From NCBI RefSeq assembly GCF_030053895.1, contig NZ_CP125781.1:310001-374000 (forward strand): a stretch of 64,000 nucleotides of DNA. Direction: 5' to 3'. The notes below the pieces were generated by a model, which made no database searches, had not been told where the DNA came from, and saw nothing but the letters and a program-made list of their open reading frames with translations. Position numbers and translations under genes: made by a program. Each line of letters starts with the position of its first letter. The first letter of the stretch is position 1. The DNA is from Trabulsiella odontotermitis. Its GTDB lineage: Bacteria > Pseudomonadota > Gammaproteobacteria > Enterobacterales > Enterobacteriaceae. Shown here piece by piece: positions 16,821 to 24,789 of the stretch.

Positions 16821-17393
16821 ATGCTCAAATCAACACTGGCGGCGGTCGCTGCCGTCTTCGCATTCTCAGCTATTTCTCCTGCGGCTCTGGCAGCAAAGGG
16901 CGATCCGCATGTGTTGCTGACGACCTCCGCGGGGAATATTGAGCTGGAACTGGATAAGCAGAAAGCGCCGGTATCTGTCGAAAACTTCCTGACCTACGTG
17001 AATAGCGGTTTCTATAACAGCACCACGTTCCACCGCGTTATCCCGGGTTTTATGGTTCAGGGCGGCGGTTTTACCGAGCAGATGCAGCAGAAACAGCCGA
17101 ATCCGCCGATCAAAAACGAAGCCGATAACGGCTTGCGCAATACCCGCGGCACCATTTCTATGGCGCGTACTGCTGACAAAGACAGCGCCACCAGCCAGTT
17201 CTTTATCAACGTCGCCGATAACGCCTTCCTTGACCACGGTCAGCGTGATTTTGGTTACGCCGTGTTTGGTAAAGTAGTGAAAGGGATGGATGTGGCAGAC
17301 AAAATCTCCCAGGTGCCTACGCACGATGTCGGCCCGTACCAAAATGTGCCGTCAAAACCGGTCGTCATTCTCTCCGCGAAAGTCCTGCCGTAA
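16821..17393 (+). CDS. ppiA: Periplasmic peptidyl-prolyl isomerase A (cyclophilin)
   Basis: Cyclophilin-type prolyl isomerase that helps fold periplasmic proteins. A Sec signal peptide with hydrophobic core ends at AALA, cleavage near residue 24. The cyclophilin core follows: FHRVIPGFMVQGG (catalytic Arg, Phe), TSQFFINVADN and the FGKVVKGMDV segment. 190 residues as in E. coli. AAGGA lies 6 bases before the ATG. Confidence 0.97.
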   Translation: MLKSTLAAVAAVFAFSAISPAALAAKGDPHVLLTTSAGNIELELDKQKAPVSVENFLTYVNSGFYNSTTFHRVIPGFMVQGGGFTEQMQQKQPNPPIKNEADNGLRNTRGTISMARTADKDSATSQFFINVADNAFLDHGQRDFGYAVFGKVVKGMDVADKISQVPTHDVGPYQNVPSKPVVILSAKVLP

Positions 17394-17402
17394 CGCGTCT
17401 TC

Positions 17403-17424
17403 GCGCGGGTGTCAGCACCCGCGC
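17403..17424 (+). terminator. GC-rich hairpin after ppiA
   Basis: GCGCGGGTG (17403-17411), loop TCAG, CACCCGCGC (17416-17424): a perfect 9-bp stem 10 bases after the ppiA stop. There is no U-tract, so it may stabilise the 3' end or terminate only weakly before yhfG. Confidence 0.5.
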
Positions 17425-17498
17425 AATGGTGACCTCCCTGCGTAACTGATAATTGCTGCTTATACTTGTGGCAAACAGGGGACGATCAGTGAGGTCAC

Positions 17499-17666
17499 AT
17501 GAAACCACTCACCGAAAAGCAAAAATCCCGATGCTGGGAACGAAGCCGTAACGTCAATTTTCAGGCCAGCCGCCGCCTGGAGCGTGTGGATATTCCACTC
17601 ATTACGCTGAATGCCGATGAGATAGAAGAACGTCTTGACGCGCTGAGGAGGCATTATGAGCGATAA
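17499..17666 (+). CDS. yhfG: YhfG, small antitoxin-like partner of Fic
   Basis: A 55-residue basic protein directly upstream of fic, overlapping it by 11 bases (TAA of yhfG at 17664-17666; fic ATG at 17656). It matches E. coli YhfG, the FicA-type antitoxin that blocks the Fic active site with an inhibitory helix of pattern (S/T)xxxE(G/N). Here the helix reads S24-R-R-L-E28-R29: the Ser and the active-site-blocking Glu are kept but the last position is Arg rather than Gly/Asn. GAGG precedes the ATG at 17499. Confidence 0.85.
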   Translation: MKPLTEKQKSRCWERSRNVNFQASRRLERVDIPLITLNADEIEERLDALRRHYER

Positions 17667-18258
17667 ATACGGCAACGATCGCGATCCTTACCTTTACCCC
17701 GGTCTGAACGTGATGCGAAACCGCCTGAACATCCACCAGGCAGACCGGCTGGAACAGGCTGCGTATGAAATGACCGCCCTGCGCGCCGCGACGCTGCAAC
17801 TTGGCCCACCTGCGCGGGGGTTGCCGCATTTGTGCGCCATTCACCATCATCTGTATCAGGACATCTTTGACTGGGCGGGCGAATATCGCGAAGTTGATAT
17901 TTATCAGGGTGATACCCGCTTCTGCCATTTCGCCTATATCGAAAAAGAGGGTAACGCCCTGATGCAGGATCTGGAAGAAGAGGACTATCTCGCGGGCCTG
18001 AGCGAAGACGAGTTTGTGGAGCGCCTCAGCCACTACTATTGCGAAATCAACGTGCTACATCCGTTCCGGTTGGGCAACGGGCTGGCGCAACGGATTTTCT
18101 TTGAGCAACTGGCGATCCACGCGGGTTATCAGCTCGACTGGCGGGGTATTGATCCTGCGGCCTGGGCGCAGGCCAATCAGAATGGTGCCATGGGCGATCT
18201 GCGCGAACTTAACGCAATCTTCCGTAAAGTGGTCAACGAAGCGCGGGAAAGTGAGTAG
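17656..18258 (+). CDS. fic: Fic-domain protein
   Basis: The 200-residue protein belongs to the Fic family of AMP-transferases. The active-site motif reads HPFRLGNGLAQR from His135. The canonical form is HxFx(D/E)GNGRxxR: the catalytic His and the GNG anion hole are present, but the acidic residue is Leu and the first Arg is Leu, as in E. coli Fic (which has GSG). This predicts low or altered activity. Coupled to yhfG by an 11-base overlap; pabA starts 30 bases after its stop, as in E. coli, where fic-pabA are co-transcribed. Confidence 0.92.
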   Translation: MSDKYGNDRDPYLYPGLNVMRNRLNIHQADRLEQAAYEMTALRAATLQLGPPARGLPHLCAIHHHLYQDIFDWAGEYREVDIYQGDTRFCHFAYIEKEGNALMQDLEEEDYLAGLSEDEFVERLSHYYCEINVLHPFRLGNGLAQRIFFEQLAIHAGYQLDWRGIDPAAWAQANQNGAMGDLRELNAIFRKVVNEARESE

Positions 18259-18288
18259 AATAGGGCGGTTTTTTGTTCCGGAGCCGCC

Positions 18289-18852
18289 ATGATCCTGCTG
18301 ATTGATAACTACGATTCGTTTACCTGGAACCTCTACCAGTATTTTTGCGAGCTTGGCGCAGAGGTGGTCGTTAAGCGTAACGATGAAATTACACTGGCGG
18401 AGATCGCGGCGCTGGCGCCGAAAAAAATCGTCATCTCCCCCGGCCCCTGCACACCGGATGAATCCGGCATTTCGCTGGACGTGATTCGCCACTATGCCGG
18501 TAAACTGCCGATCCTCGGCGTTTGCCTCGGGCATCAGGCCATTGGCCAGGTGTTCGGCGCTACTATCGTGCGGGCCGCCAGAGTTATGCATGGTAAAACC
18601 TCGACCATTACGCACAATAATCAGGGCGTTTTTCGCGGGCTGAATAACCCACTTACCGTCACGCGCTACCACTCTCTGGTGATCGACCCGCCGACGTTAC
18701 CCGCCTGTTTTGAAGTGACGGCGCGCAGCGATAGCGGTGAAATCATGGGCATCCGCCACCGCGAATGGGATCTGGAAGGGGTGCAGTTTCACCCGGAAAG
18801 CATTCTCAGCGAACAGGGGCTCGACCTGCTCGCCCGGTTTATCCATCGCTGA
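18289..18852 (+). CDS. pabA: Aminodeoxychorismate synthase glutamine amidotransferase PabA
   Basis: Glutaminase subunit that supplies ammonia to PabB for p-aminobenzoate, thus folate, synthesis. 187 residues, class I amidotransferase: nucleophile Cys in GVCLGHQAIG (residue about 79) and the His-Glu pair in VQFHPES near residue 168. Very similar to E. coli PabA. Confidence 0.97.
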   Translation: MILLIDNYDSFTWNLYQYFCELGAEVVVKRNDEITLAEIAALAPKKIVISPGPCTPDESGISLDVIRHYAGKLPILGVCLGHQAIGQVFGATIVRAARVMHGKTSTITHNNQGVFRGLNNPLTVTRYHSLVIDPPTLPACFEVTARSDSGEIMGIRHREWDLEGVQFHPESILSEQGLDLLARFIHR

Positions 18853-18868
18853 ATTGTAGTTGCCTTTG

Positions 18869-18907
18869 GGTGATTTTTTATGCATATTTTATGAGTAATT
18901 TCTCATA
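18869..18907 (+). promoter_or_regulatory. Double ARG box upstream of argD
   Basis: Two 18-base ArgR-type boxes, 18869-18886 and 18890-18907, separated by exactly 3 bases. Each fits the consensus wnTGAATwwwwATTCAnw with few mismatches; the second lies within the perfect inverted repeat TTATGAG-N6-CTCATAA (18889-18908). Tandem boxes spaced 3 bases apart are the known form of arginine repressor operators, so argD should be repressed by ArgR-arginine. Confidence 0.8.
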
Positions 18908-18934
18908 ATTTGCTGCATGAAAGGTGGTCAAGGC

Positions 18935-20155
18935 ATGGCAACTGAACAACCTGCAATTACCCGCGCAACATTCGATGAAGTGATATTGCCCATTTATGCG
19001 CCAGCGGAATTTATTCCGGTGAAGGGCAAAGGCAGTCGGGTATGGGATCAGCAGGGCAAAGAATACATTGATTTCGCGGGCGGCATTGCGGTCACCGCGC
19101 TGGGGCATTGTCATCCACAACTGGTGGCAGCGCTGCATGCGCAGGGCGAAACGCTGTGGCATACCAGCAACGTGTTTACCAATGAACCAGCGCTGCGTCT
19201 CGGTCGTAAGCTTGTCGACGCCACCTTTGCTGAGCGCGTGGTGTTTATGAATTCCGGGACAGAAGCGAACGAAACCGCCTTCAAGCTGGCGCGCTACTAT
19301 GCCTCGACGCGTCACAGCCCTTATAAAACCAAAATCATTGCCTTCCACAACGCATTTCACGGGCGCTCGCTGTTTACCGTTTCCGTCGGCGGCCAGCCGA
19401 AGTATTCCGACGGCTTTGGCCCGAAACCGGCCGATATCATCCACGTGCCGTTCAACGATCTGCATGCGGTAGAAGCGGTGATGGACGATCACACCTGCGC
19501 GGTGGTGGTGGAGCCGGTTCAGGGCGAAGGCGGCGTAACGGCGGCAACACCTGCGTTTCTGCAAGGGCTGCGTGACCTGTGCGATAAGCATCAGGCACTG
19601 CTGGTGTTTGATGAAGTGCAATGCGGCATGGGGCGCACCGGCTCGCTGTTCGCCTATATGCACTATGGCGTGACGCCAGATATTCTCACCAGCGCGAAAG
19701 CCCTGGGCGGCGGTTTCCCCATCAGCGCGATGCTGACAACAGAGGAGATCGCCAGCGCGTTTCATGTGGGTTCTCACGGCTCCACCTACGGCGGTAACCC
19801 GCTGGCCTGTGCGGTGGCTGGCGCGGCGTTTGACATCATTAATACGCCGGAAGTGCTGAGCGGTATCCAGGTGAAACGTGAGCGCTTTGTGCAGCATTTA
19901 CAGCAGATCGACGCGCAATACGATCTGTTCAGCGATATTCGTGGCATGGGGCTACTGATTGGCGCGGAGCTGAAACCACAGTATCAGGGCCGGGCGCGGG
20001 ACTTCCTCTACGCCGCGGCAGATGCAGGGGTCATGGTGCTCAATGCCGGGCCGGATGTCATGCGTTTTGCGCCATCGCTGGTGATTGACGAGGCCGATAT
20101 TGACGAAGGCATGGCACGCCTGGCGCAGGCGGTGAAAGCCGTTATTGCGGCATAG
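18935..20155 (+). CDS. argD: Acetylornithine/succinyldiaminopimelate aminotransferase
   Basis: PLP aminotransferase of arginine synthesis (N-acetylornithine) that also serves lysine/diaminopimelate synthesis. 406 residues as in E. coli. Class III motifs: NSGTEANETAFKLAR, VFDEVQCGMGRTG (cofactor Asp) and the Schiff-base lysine in TSAKALGGGFP near residue 255. The ATG at 18935 is chosen over one at 18917 because it gives the conserved N-terminus MATEQPAITRATFDEV. Its 3' end overlaps the 3' end of yhfK by 14 bases. Confidence 0.97.
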   Translation: MATEQPAITRATFDEVILPIYAPAEFIPVKGKGSRVWDQQGKEYIDFAGGIAVTALGHCHPQLVAALHAQGETLWHTSNVFTNEPALRLGRKLVDATFAERVVFMNSGTEANETAFKLARYYASTRHSPYKTKIIAFHNAFHGRSLFTVSVGGQPKYSDGFGPKPADIIHVPFNDLHAVEAVMDDHTCAVVVEPVQGEGGVTAATPAFLQGLRDLCDKHQALLVFDEVQCGMGRTGSLFAYMHYGVTPDILTSAKALGGGFPISAMLTTEEIASAFHVGSHGSTYGGNPLACAVAGAAFDIINTPEVLSGIQVKRERFVQHLQQIDAQYDLFSDIRGMGLLIGAELKPQYQGRARDFLYAAADAGVMVLNAGPDVMRFAPSLVIDEADIDEGMARLAQAVKAVIAA

Positions 20156-22232
20156 TTTTTCCGAAGCGTTTGGTCAGCCAGATGCCGTGATGCGGGCGCT
20201 GGCGCCAGGCTACCGAGGAGATAGTGTGCATGGTATTCAGGTGCCCCAGCACACGCTGAAGATGCTGTTCCATGGTGCTTAACGCGCCGTGGGACAGCGT
20301 TTCCGGCGACTCCATAATGTTGGCATCGCCGCTGCTTCCCGCCTCATCATATTCCAGTCGCTGTTGGCAGCGCTGCAGAGCAATTTCGCAAGACTGCAGA
20401 TAACGTTGCGCCAGATCAGGCGTCAGCATAGTGTGTTCGCGTGCCAGCGTCGTCATGGCGTTGATATGCTCGACGATAAACTGGCTGTGCGTGACCCACA
20501 ATTTCATATCTTCCAGGTAACGGGTGTTAAAACCGGGCTCCTGCATCGCCTGATTGAGCGAGTTAAACAGGGCGTTGTGCGCCTGATTGACGCGCATCCG
20601 CTGATACGCCAGCGCCGGGGCTTGCGGATCGTCACTCAGGATTAAGCGGATGGCATCCTGATCCGCTTCCAGCGCATCCATGGCGTTTTTACGCAGCAGC
20701 CCGCTTTGCCATTGCGGCCACAGCCAGACCATGCCGCCAAACGCAATCAGACAGCCAATCACCGTATCGATAAACCGAGCGACGATAAATTCCTCGCCGT
20801 TCAGCGTCAGTATCTGGATGGTGAATACGGCGGTGACTGTAAAGCCGACGGTCGCCCAGCCGTAGTTTTTGCGAATAATCAGATAGCTGACGAGCGTAAT
20901 CACCAGCATCGCCGACAGCGTATAGCTTTCGGGAACGTGGAAGTGCAGCGCAGCGCCGACAATAAACAACCCCGCCAGCGTTCCGGCGGCGCGATGGAAA
21001 ATACGTACTCGCGTCGCGCCATACCCGTTTTGCGTCACCAGCAGGATGGTCATCAGGATCCAGTACGGTTTTGGCAGATGCAGCGCGGTCCCCATCAGGC
21101 TGGCGATGCTTAACATGACGCTGATCCGCGCGGCGCTACGCAGCGCGGAGGATTTCAGCGACAGATAACTTTTCAGCGCCGGGAACACCGGCAGACGGCG
21201 TGTTTTGTCGGCCATCAGATCGCGCGGATAGAGCGGTCGCTGGGTGCGCAGAACGCGGGCAATGCGGCTGAAATGCCAGGCGCAGAACTGGCCGACCGGG
21301 TTATCGGGGTGCTGATCGGCGATTTTCTCCAGCGCGCCGATTTGCTTATCCATACTGAAGCGGCTGGGGTAGCGATGATAGAGGATGTCGTCCGCCAGCA
21401 CCCGCAGACGTGCGGCGACAGTCTGTGCGTTCCAGCGAATTACCGCTTCCGCGTGGCTGCGCTCCACCAGTTTCTGCACCTCTTCGGGCTGGTGGAGGCT
21501 GACGGAAATATGCTCCTGTAAATCCAGCCCAACCTGAAATGCACGCAGCAGACGTTTGTAATCGCGGTTTTTATTGGCGGCCAACATATGAAGCTGCTGG
21601 TAACACTGGGTGATCAAATCCACCGTTTTTTGCTGGCGCGTCAGTAACGGCGGAAGCGCGGTGTTCGGGTCGGTGTGCTGCGTCAGCATGCTGTATTTGG
21701 CTTCACAGTATTCCGCCAGTTGGCGGTAGAACAGGCTCAGGGATTCACGCAGTGGCTGCTCTTTCCACATCCAGAACCAGAACCAGTTAAACAGCCCATA
21801 CCATAGCGTGCCGAGCGCATAGAGCAGCAGTGGCTGCCAGACCGGCATGTTTCCCGCCAGACTGAGCGTAAAAATAGCGGCGATGAGTGAGGCTGGCAGC
21901 AGGCGGGCATGCAGCGGACTGATCTCCGCCGTGACACCCAGTAGCAGGGTCAGACTGGTGAGGATCACGGGCAGCGGAACGTCGCGGGCCAGCAATAACT
22001 GGACTATCAGGCTGCAACCCGCGAACAGCGTGCCGCCAATAATCAGGCGTTTGAAAAAGCGTTTATGCGGTGTATCCAGCCCGGCGATGTTGCAGCAGGC
22101 GGGGACCAGCGAGAAGAGTAAACCGTGCTGTAGCTGACCGAAAAGCAGACCCACAATCACAGGGAGAGACAACACCAGCGTCTGTCGCAGTGCGTAGTTA
22201 ACTTCCGGGTGATAAATCAGTCGACGCCACAT
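20142..22232 (-). CDS. yhfK: YhfK, FUSC/YccS-type inner membrane protein
   Basis: The 696-residue protein has two blocks of hydrophobic segments (about residues 10-160 and 370-510) separated and followed by large cytoplasmic parts, the layout of the FUSC (fusaric acid resistance-like/YccS) family. The role is unknown; family members are linked to aromatic acid efflux. The start MWRRLIYHPEVNYALRQ is the conserved one; an ATG 33 bases upstream would lie in the crp terminator. It ends within argD's 3' end on the other strand (14-base tail overlap). Confidence 0.9.
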   Translation of the reverse strand: MWRRLIYHPEVNYALRQTLVLSLPVIVGLLFGQLQHGLLFSLVPACCNIAGLDTPHKRFFKRLIIGGTLFAGCSLIVQLLLARDVPLPVILTSLTLLLGVTAEISPLHARLLPASLIAAIFTLSLAGNMPVWQPLLLYALGTLWYGLFNWFWFWMWKEQPLRESLSLFYRQLAEYCEAKYSMLTQHTDPNTALPPLLTRQQKTVDLITQCYQQLHMLAANKNRDYKRLLRAFQVGLDLQEHISVSLHQPEEVQKLVERSHAEAVIRWNAQTVAARLRVLADDILYHRYPSRFSMDKQIGALEKIADQHPDNPVGQFCAWHFSRIARVLRTQRPLYPRDLMADKTRRLPVFPALKSYLSLKSSALRSAARISVMLSIASLMGTALHLPKPYWILMTILLVTQNGYGATRVRIFHRAAGTLAGLFIVGAALHFHVPESYTLSAMLVITLVSYLIIRKNYGWATVGFTVTAVFTIQILTLNGEEFIVARFIDTVIGCLIAFGGMVWLWPQWQSGLLRKNAMDALEADQDAIRLILSDDPQAPALAYQRMRVNQAHNALFNSLNQAMQEPGFNTRYLEDMKLWVTHSQFIVEHINAMTTLAREHTMLTPDLAQRYLQSCEIALQRCQQRLEYDEAGSSGDANIMESPETLSHGALSTMEQHLQRVLGHLNTMHTISSVAWRQRPHHGIWLTKRFGKTMPQ

Positions 22233-22240
22233 GAAGAAAG

Positions 22241-22272
22241 CAAAACGGCGCGTTGTGTTTGGCAACGCGCCG
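22241..22272 (-). terminator. crp: crp terminator
   Basis: On the minus strand CGGCGCGTTG and CAACGCGCCG (22246-22255 and 22263-22272) form a perfect 10-bp stem with a 7-base loop, followed by TTTTG. It lies 11 bases after the crp stop and directly before yhfK, so yhfK is probably expressed by read-through or from its own promoter. Confidence 0.8.
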
Positions 22273-22282
22273 CCGGGCTGTA

Positions 22283-22915
22283 TTAGCGGGTACCGTATAC
22301 GACGATGGTTTTACCGTGCGCGGAGATCAGGTTTTGATCTTCCAGCATTTTCAGGATACGACCCACAGTTTCGCGGGAGCAGCCGACGATCTGGCCGATT
22401 TCCTGACGGGTGATCTTGATCTGCATGCCGTCCGGGTGAGTCATGGCATCTGGCTGTTTGGCCAGGTTCAGCAGCGTCTGCGCGATACGGCCGGTAACGT
22501 CCAGGAAGGCGAGGTTACCCACTTTCTCGGAAGTGACCTGCAGACGACGAGCCATCTGAGACGAGAGGCGCATCAGGATGTCAGGGTTAACCTGGATGAG
22601 CTGACGGAATTTTTTATAGGAAATTTCAGCCACTTCACAAGCCGTTTTGGCGCGCACCCACGCACTACGTTCCTGCCCCTCTTCAAAGAGGCCTAATTCA
22701 CCGATGAAATCGCCCTGGTTCAGGTAAGAAAGAATCATCTCTTTACCCTCTTCATCCTTGATGAGTACAGCCACCGAGCCTTTCACGATGTAATACAACG
22801 TTTCTGCCTTTTCACCCTGGTGAATCAGCGTGCTCTTTGACGGGTACTTATGAATGTGGCAATGAGACAAGAACCATTCGAGTGTCGGGTCTGTTTGCGG
22901 TTTGCCAAGCACCAT
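22283..22915 (-). CDS. crp: cAMP receptor protein (catabolite activator)
   Basis: Global regulator that binds cAMP and activates many sugar and other catabolic promoters. 210 residues; the cyclic-nucleotide pocket FIGELGLFEEGQERSAWVR (Glu73, Arg83, Ser84) and the recognition helix SRETVGRILK are identical to E. coli. I recall only one clear difference from the E. coli sequence: Ser instead of Ala in RLSSQMARRL near residue 119. A CRP-type site lies in its own upstream region. Confidence 0.99.
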   Translation of the reverse strand: MVLGKPQTDPTLEWFLSHCHIHKYPSKSTLIHQGEKAETLYYIVKGSVAVLIKDEEGKEMILSYLNQGDFIGELGLFEEGQERSAWVRAKTACEVAEISYKKFRQLIQVNPDILMRLSSQMARRLQVTSEKVGNLAFLDVTGRIAQTLLNLAKQPDAMTHPDGMQIKITRQEIGQIVGCSRETVGRILKMLEDQNLISAHGKTIVVYGTR

Positions 22916-23221
22916 GTGCGATTATCCTCTGTTATAAGCTGTCTCCAGCGGCGTTAACTTCAGCCACTGGGTTGCAATCGAATTCTTCCCGATACCTGGG
23001 AAGGGGCTGATAAAATAATAATAACCAGCCAGTAATGTGATGTCCTCTGCATACATGCACTACTTCATAAGTATCACTGTAGCATCTCGTCTGTTTTAGC
23101 ATAGCTTTTCCCGGCTGTCTCCTGGTGTCTCGCTTCAGCATGACGCAGGTCGACTTCCGTTGCGAGAAAAGTTATGTGCGCGTAATCTGAGAAGAAAATT
23201 GCAAACCGGGAGTTAAAAAAT
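22916..23221. promoter_or_regulatory. crp / yhfA divergent regulatory region
   Basis: A 306-base region with no gene I can support. It carries the long crp 5' leader, a CRP-type site at 23036-23051 (listed separately), and, near 23190-23221, the short leader of yhfA with GGGAG before its ATG. Open frames on the minus strand here are shadows. Confidence 0.7.
23036..23051. promoter_or_regulatory. crp: CRP site in the crp upstream region
   Basis: TGTGA-TGTCCT-CTGCA: perfect left half and 3/5 right half of the CRP consensus, within the region that is conserved with the autoregulatory CRP site of E. coli crp, where CRP activates a divergent transcript and thereby represses itself. Confidence 0.65.
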
Positions 23222-23626
23222 ATGCAAGCGCGTGTGAAGTGGATTGAGGGGCTGACCTTCCTCGGCGAGTCAGCCTCAGGACATCAAATTCTTATGGATG
23301 GGAACTCCGGGGATAAGGCTCCCAGTCCGATGGAAATGGTGCTGATGGCAGCAGGCGGCTGTAGCGCTATCGACGTGGTTTCTATCCTGCAAAAAGGGCG
23401 TAACGACGTGACCGATTGTGAGGTCAAACTGACCTCCGAACGCCGCGAAGAAGCCCCCCGTTATTTCACCAGTATTAACCTTCATTTCATTGTGACGGGA
23501 AAAAGTCTGAAAGACGCGGCGGTTTCCCGCGCGGTGGATCTTTCAGCGGAAAAATACTGCTCTGTGGCATTGATGCTCGAAAAAGCCGTGACGATTACGC
23601 ATTCATACGAAGTGATCGAAGGCTAA
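23222..23626 (+). CDS. yhfA: OsmC-family protein YhfA
   Basis: The 134-residue protein belongs to the OsmC/Ohr family. Two cysteines (AAGGCSAIDVVSIL and the SAEKYCSVALML helix) match the reactive Cys pair of peroxide-reducing members, so a thiol peroxidase-type role is possible but not shown. Divergent from crp; GGGAG precedes the ATG. Confidence 0.9.
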   Translation: MQARVKWIEGLTFLGESASGHQILMDGNSGDKAPSPMEMVLMAAGGCSAIDVVSILQKGRNDVTDCEVKLTSERREEAPRYFTSINLHFIVTGKSLKDAAVSRAVDLSAEKYCSVALMLEKAVTITHSYEVIEG

Positions 23627-23666
23627 CGACCTGGGCGGGTAACATTGCGCTTACCCGCCTGCGTGG

Positions 23667-24536
23667 TTAACCGATTTTCTTGCCTTCCATAATCCGCTTC
23701 ACCAGCGGCATCATGATCAGTTCCATCGCCAGCCCCATTTTGCCGCCCGGCACCACCAGCGTATTCATATGTGAAATGAACGAGCCCTGTAGCATCGCCA
23801 GCAGCCAGGGGTAATCGATACCTTCCAGATTACGGAAATGAATAACAACAAAGCTTTCATCCAGTGACGGAATGCCTTTAGCCGCGAACGGGTTGGAGGT
23901 GTCGACGGTTGGCACGCGCTGGAAGTTAATATGGGTGCGCGAAAACTGTGGTGTGATGAAATTAATGTAGTCTTCCATCGAGCGAACGACGGAATCCATC
24001 ACCGCTTCGCGTGAATGACCGCGCTCACTGGTATCGCGGATGAGTTTCTGGATCCACTCCAGGTTAACGATAGGCACCACACCGACCAGTAAATCCACAT
24101 GGCTGGCGACATCGTGATCGTGCGTGACGACACCGCCGTGCAGCCCTTCATAGAACAAAACGTCGGTCGGTTCCGGCAGCGGTTGCCAGGGCGTAAAGGT
24201 GCCTGGCACCTGATTCCAGGGAACGGCTTCGTCATAGGTGTGCAGATATTTTCGCGATTGACCTTTCCCGGAACGTCCGTATTCGCGGAAAGTCTGCTCC
24301 AGCAGACCAAAGTCATTCGCCTCGGGACCAAAATAGCTGATGTGCTTTCCCAGGTCGCGCGCCTTACGGATGGCCATGTCCATTTCCGGGCGGGTATAAC
24401 GGTGAAAACTGTCACCTTCCACTTCGGCCGCATGCAGTTCAAGTTGGGCGAAGATCTTACGAAAGGCGAGGCTGGTGGTCGTGGTTCCAGCACCACTGGA
24501 GCCTGTGACGGCAATCACCGGATGTTTGGCAGACAT
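23667..24536 (-). CDS. prkB: Phosphoribulokinase-like protein PrkB
   Basis: P-loop kinase of the phosphoribulokinase/uridine kinase family, 289 residues. The Walker A segment is TGSSGAGTTTTS at residues about 11-22. Enteric bacteria lack RuBisCO, so the true substrate is unknown. The start at MSAKHPVIAVTG is the conserved one and lies downstream of GGGAG. Third gene of yheT-yheU-prkB. Confidence 0.9.
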   Translation of the reverse strand: MSAKHPVIAVTGSSGAGTTTTSLAFRKIFAQLELHAAEVEGDSFHRYTRPEMDMAIRKARDLGKHISYFGPEANDFGLLEQTFREYGRSGKGQSRKYLHTYDEAVPWNQVPGTFTPWQPLPEPTDVLFYEGLHGGVVTHDHDVASHVDLLVGVVPIVNLEWIQKLIRDTSERGHSREAVMDSVVRSMEDYINFITPQFSRTHINFQRVPTVDTSNPFAAKGIPSLDESFVVIHFRNLEGIDYPWLLAMLQGSFISHMNTLVVPGGKMGLAMELIMMPLVKRIMEGKKIG

Positions 24537-24561
24537 AGCGAACAACTCCCTGAATGGGTTC

Positions 24562-24789
24562 TTAGTCGGGTGAGTCGTGGAACTGCGAGCGGGGCATGAT
24601 ATTGACCGTCTCGTGAAGTTCAGACCAGATAAGCACGGCATCACCGTTTTGTAACTGTCGTTTGACGTCAGCGACTTTATCTTTTAGCGAACGTTCATGT
24701 TCACCATAGTCTGTGCCTTCACGTAAGACAAAGCTTTCAATCAAATTGTCCAGCGTCTCGGGCGGCAACTCCTGCCAGGGAATCAACAT
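24562..24789 (-). CDS. yheU: YheU family small protein
   Basis: The 75-residue acidic protein matches E. coli YheU (72) nearly throughout; function unknown. Start MLIPWQELPPETLDNL at 24789 overlaps the yheT stop by 7 bases; a longer in-frame start at 24843 would lie inside yheT and is not conserved. Confidence 0.9.
   Translation of the reverse strand: MLIPWQELPPETLDNLIESFVLREGTDYGEHERSLKDKVADVKRQLQNGDAVLIWSELHETVNIMPRSQFHDSPD

Noticed and set aside
18878..19897. 339-codon open frame antisense to argD
   Set aside because: Shadow of argD; the ARG boxes and argD start clearly belong to the plus strand.
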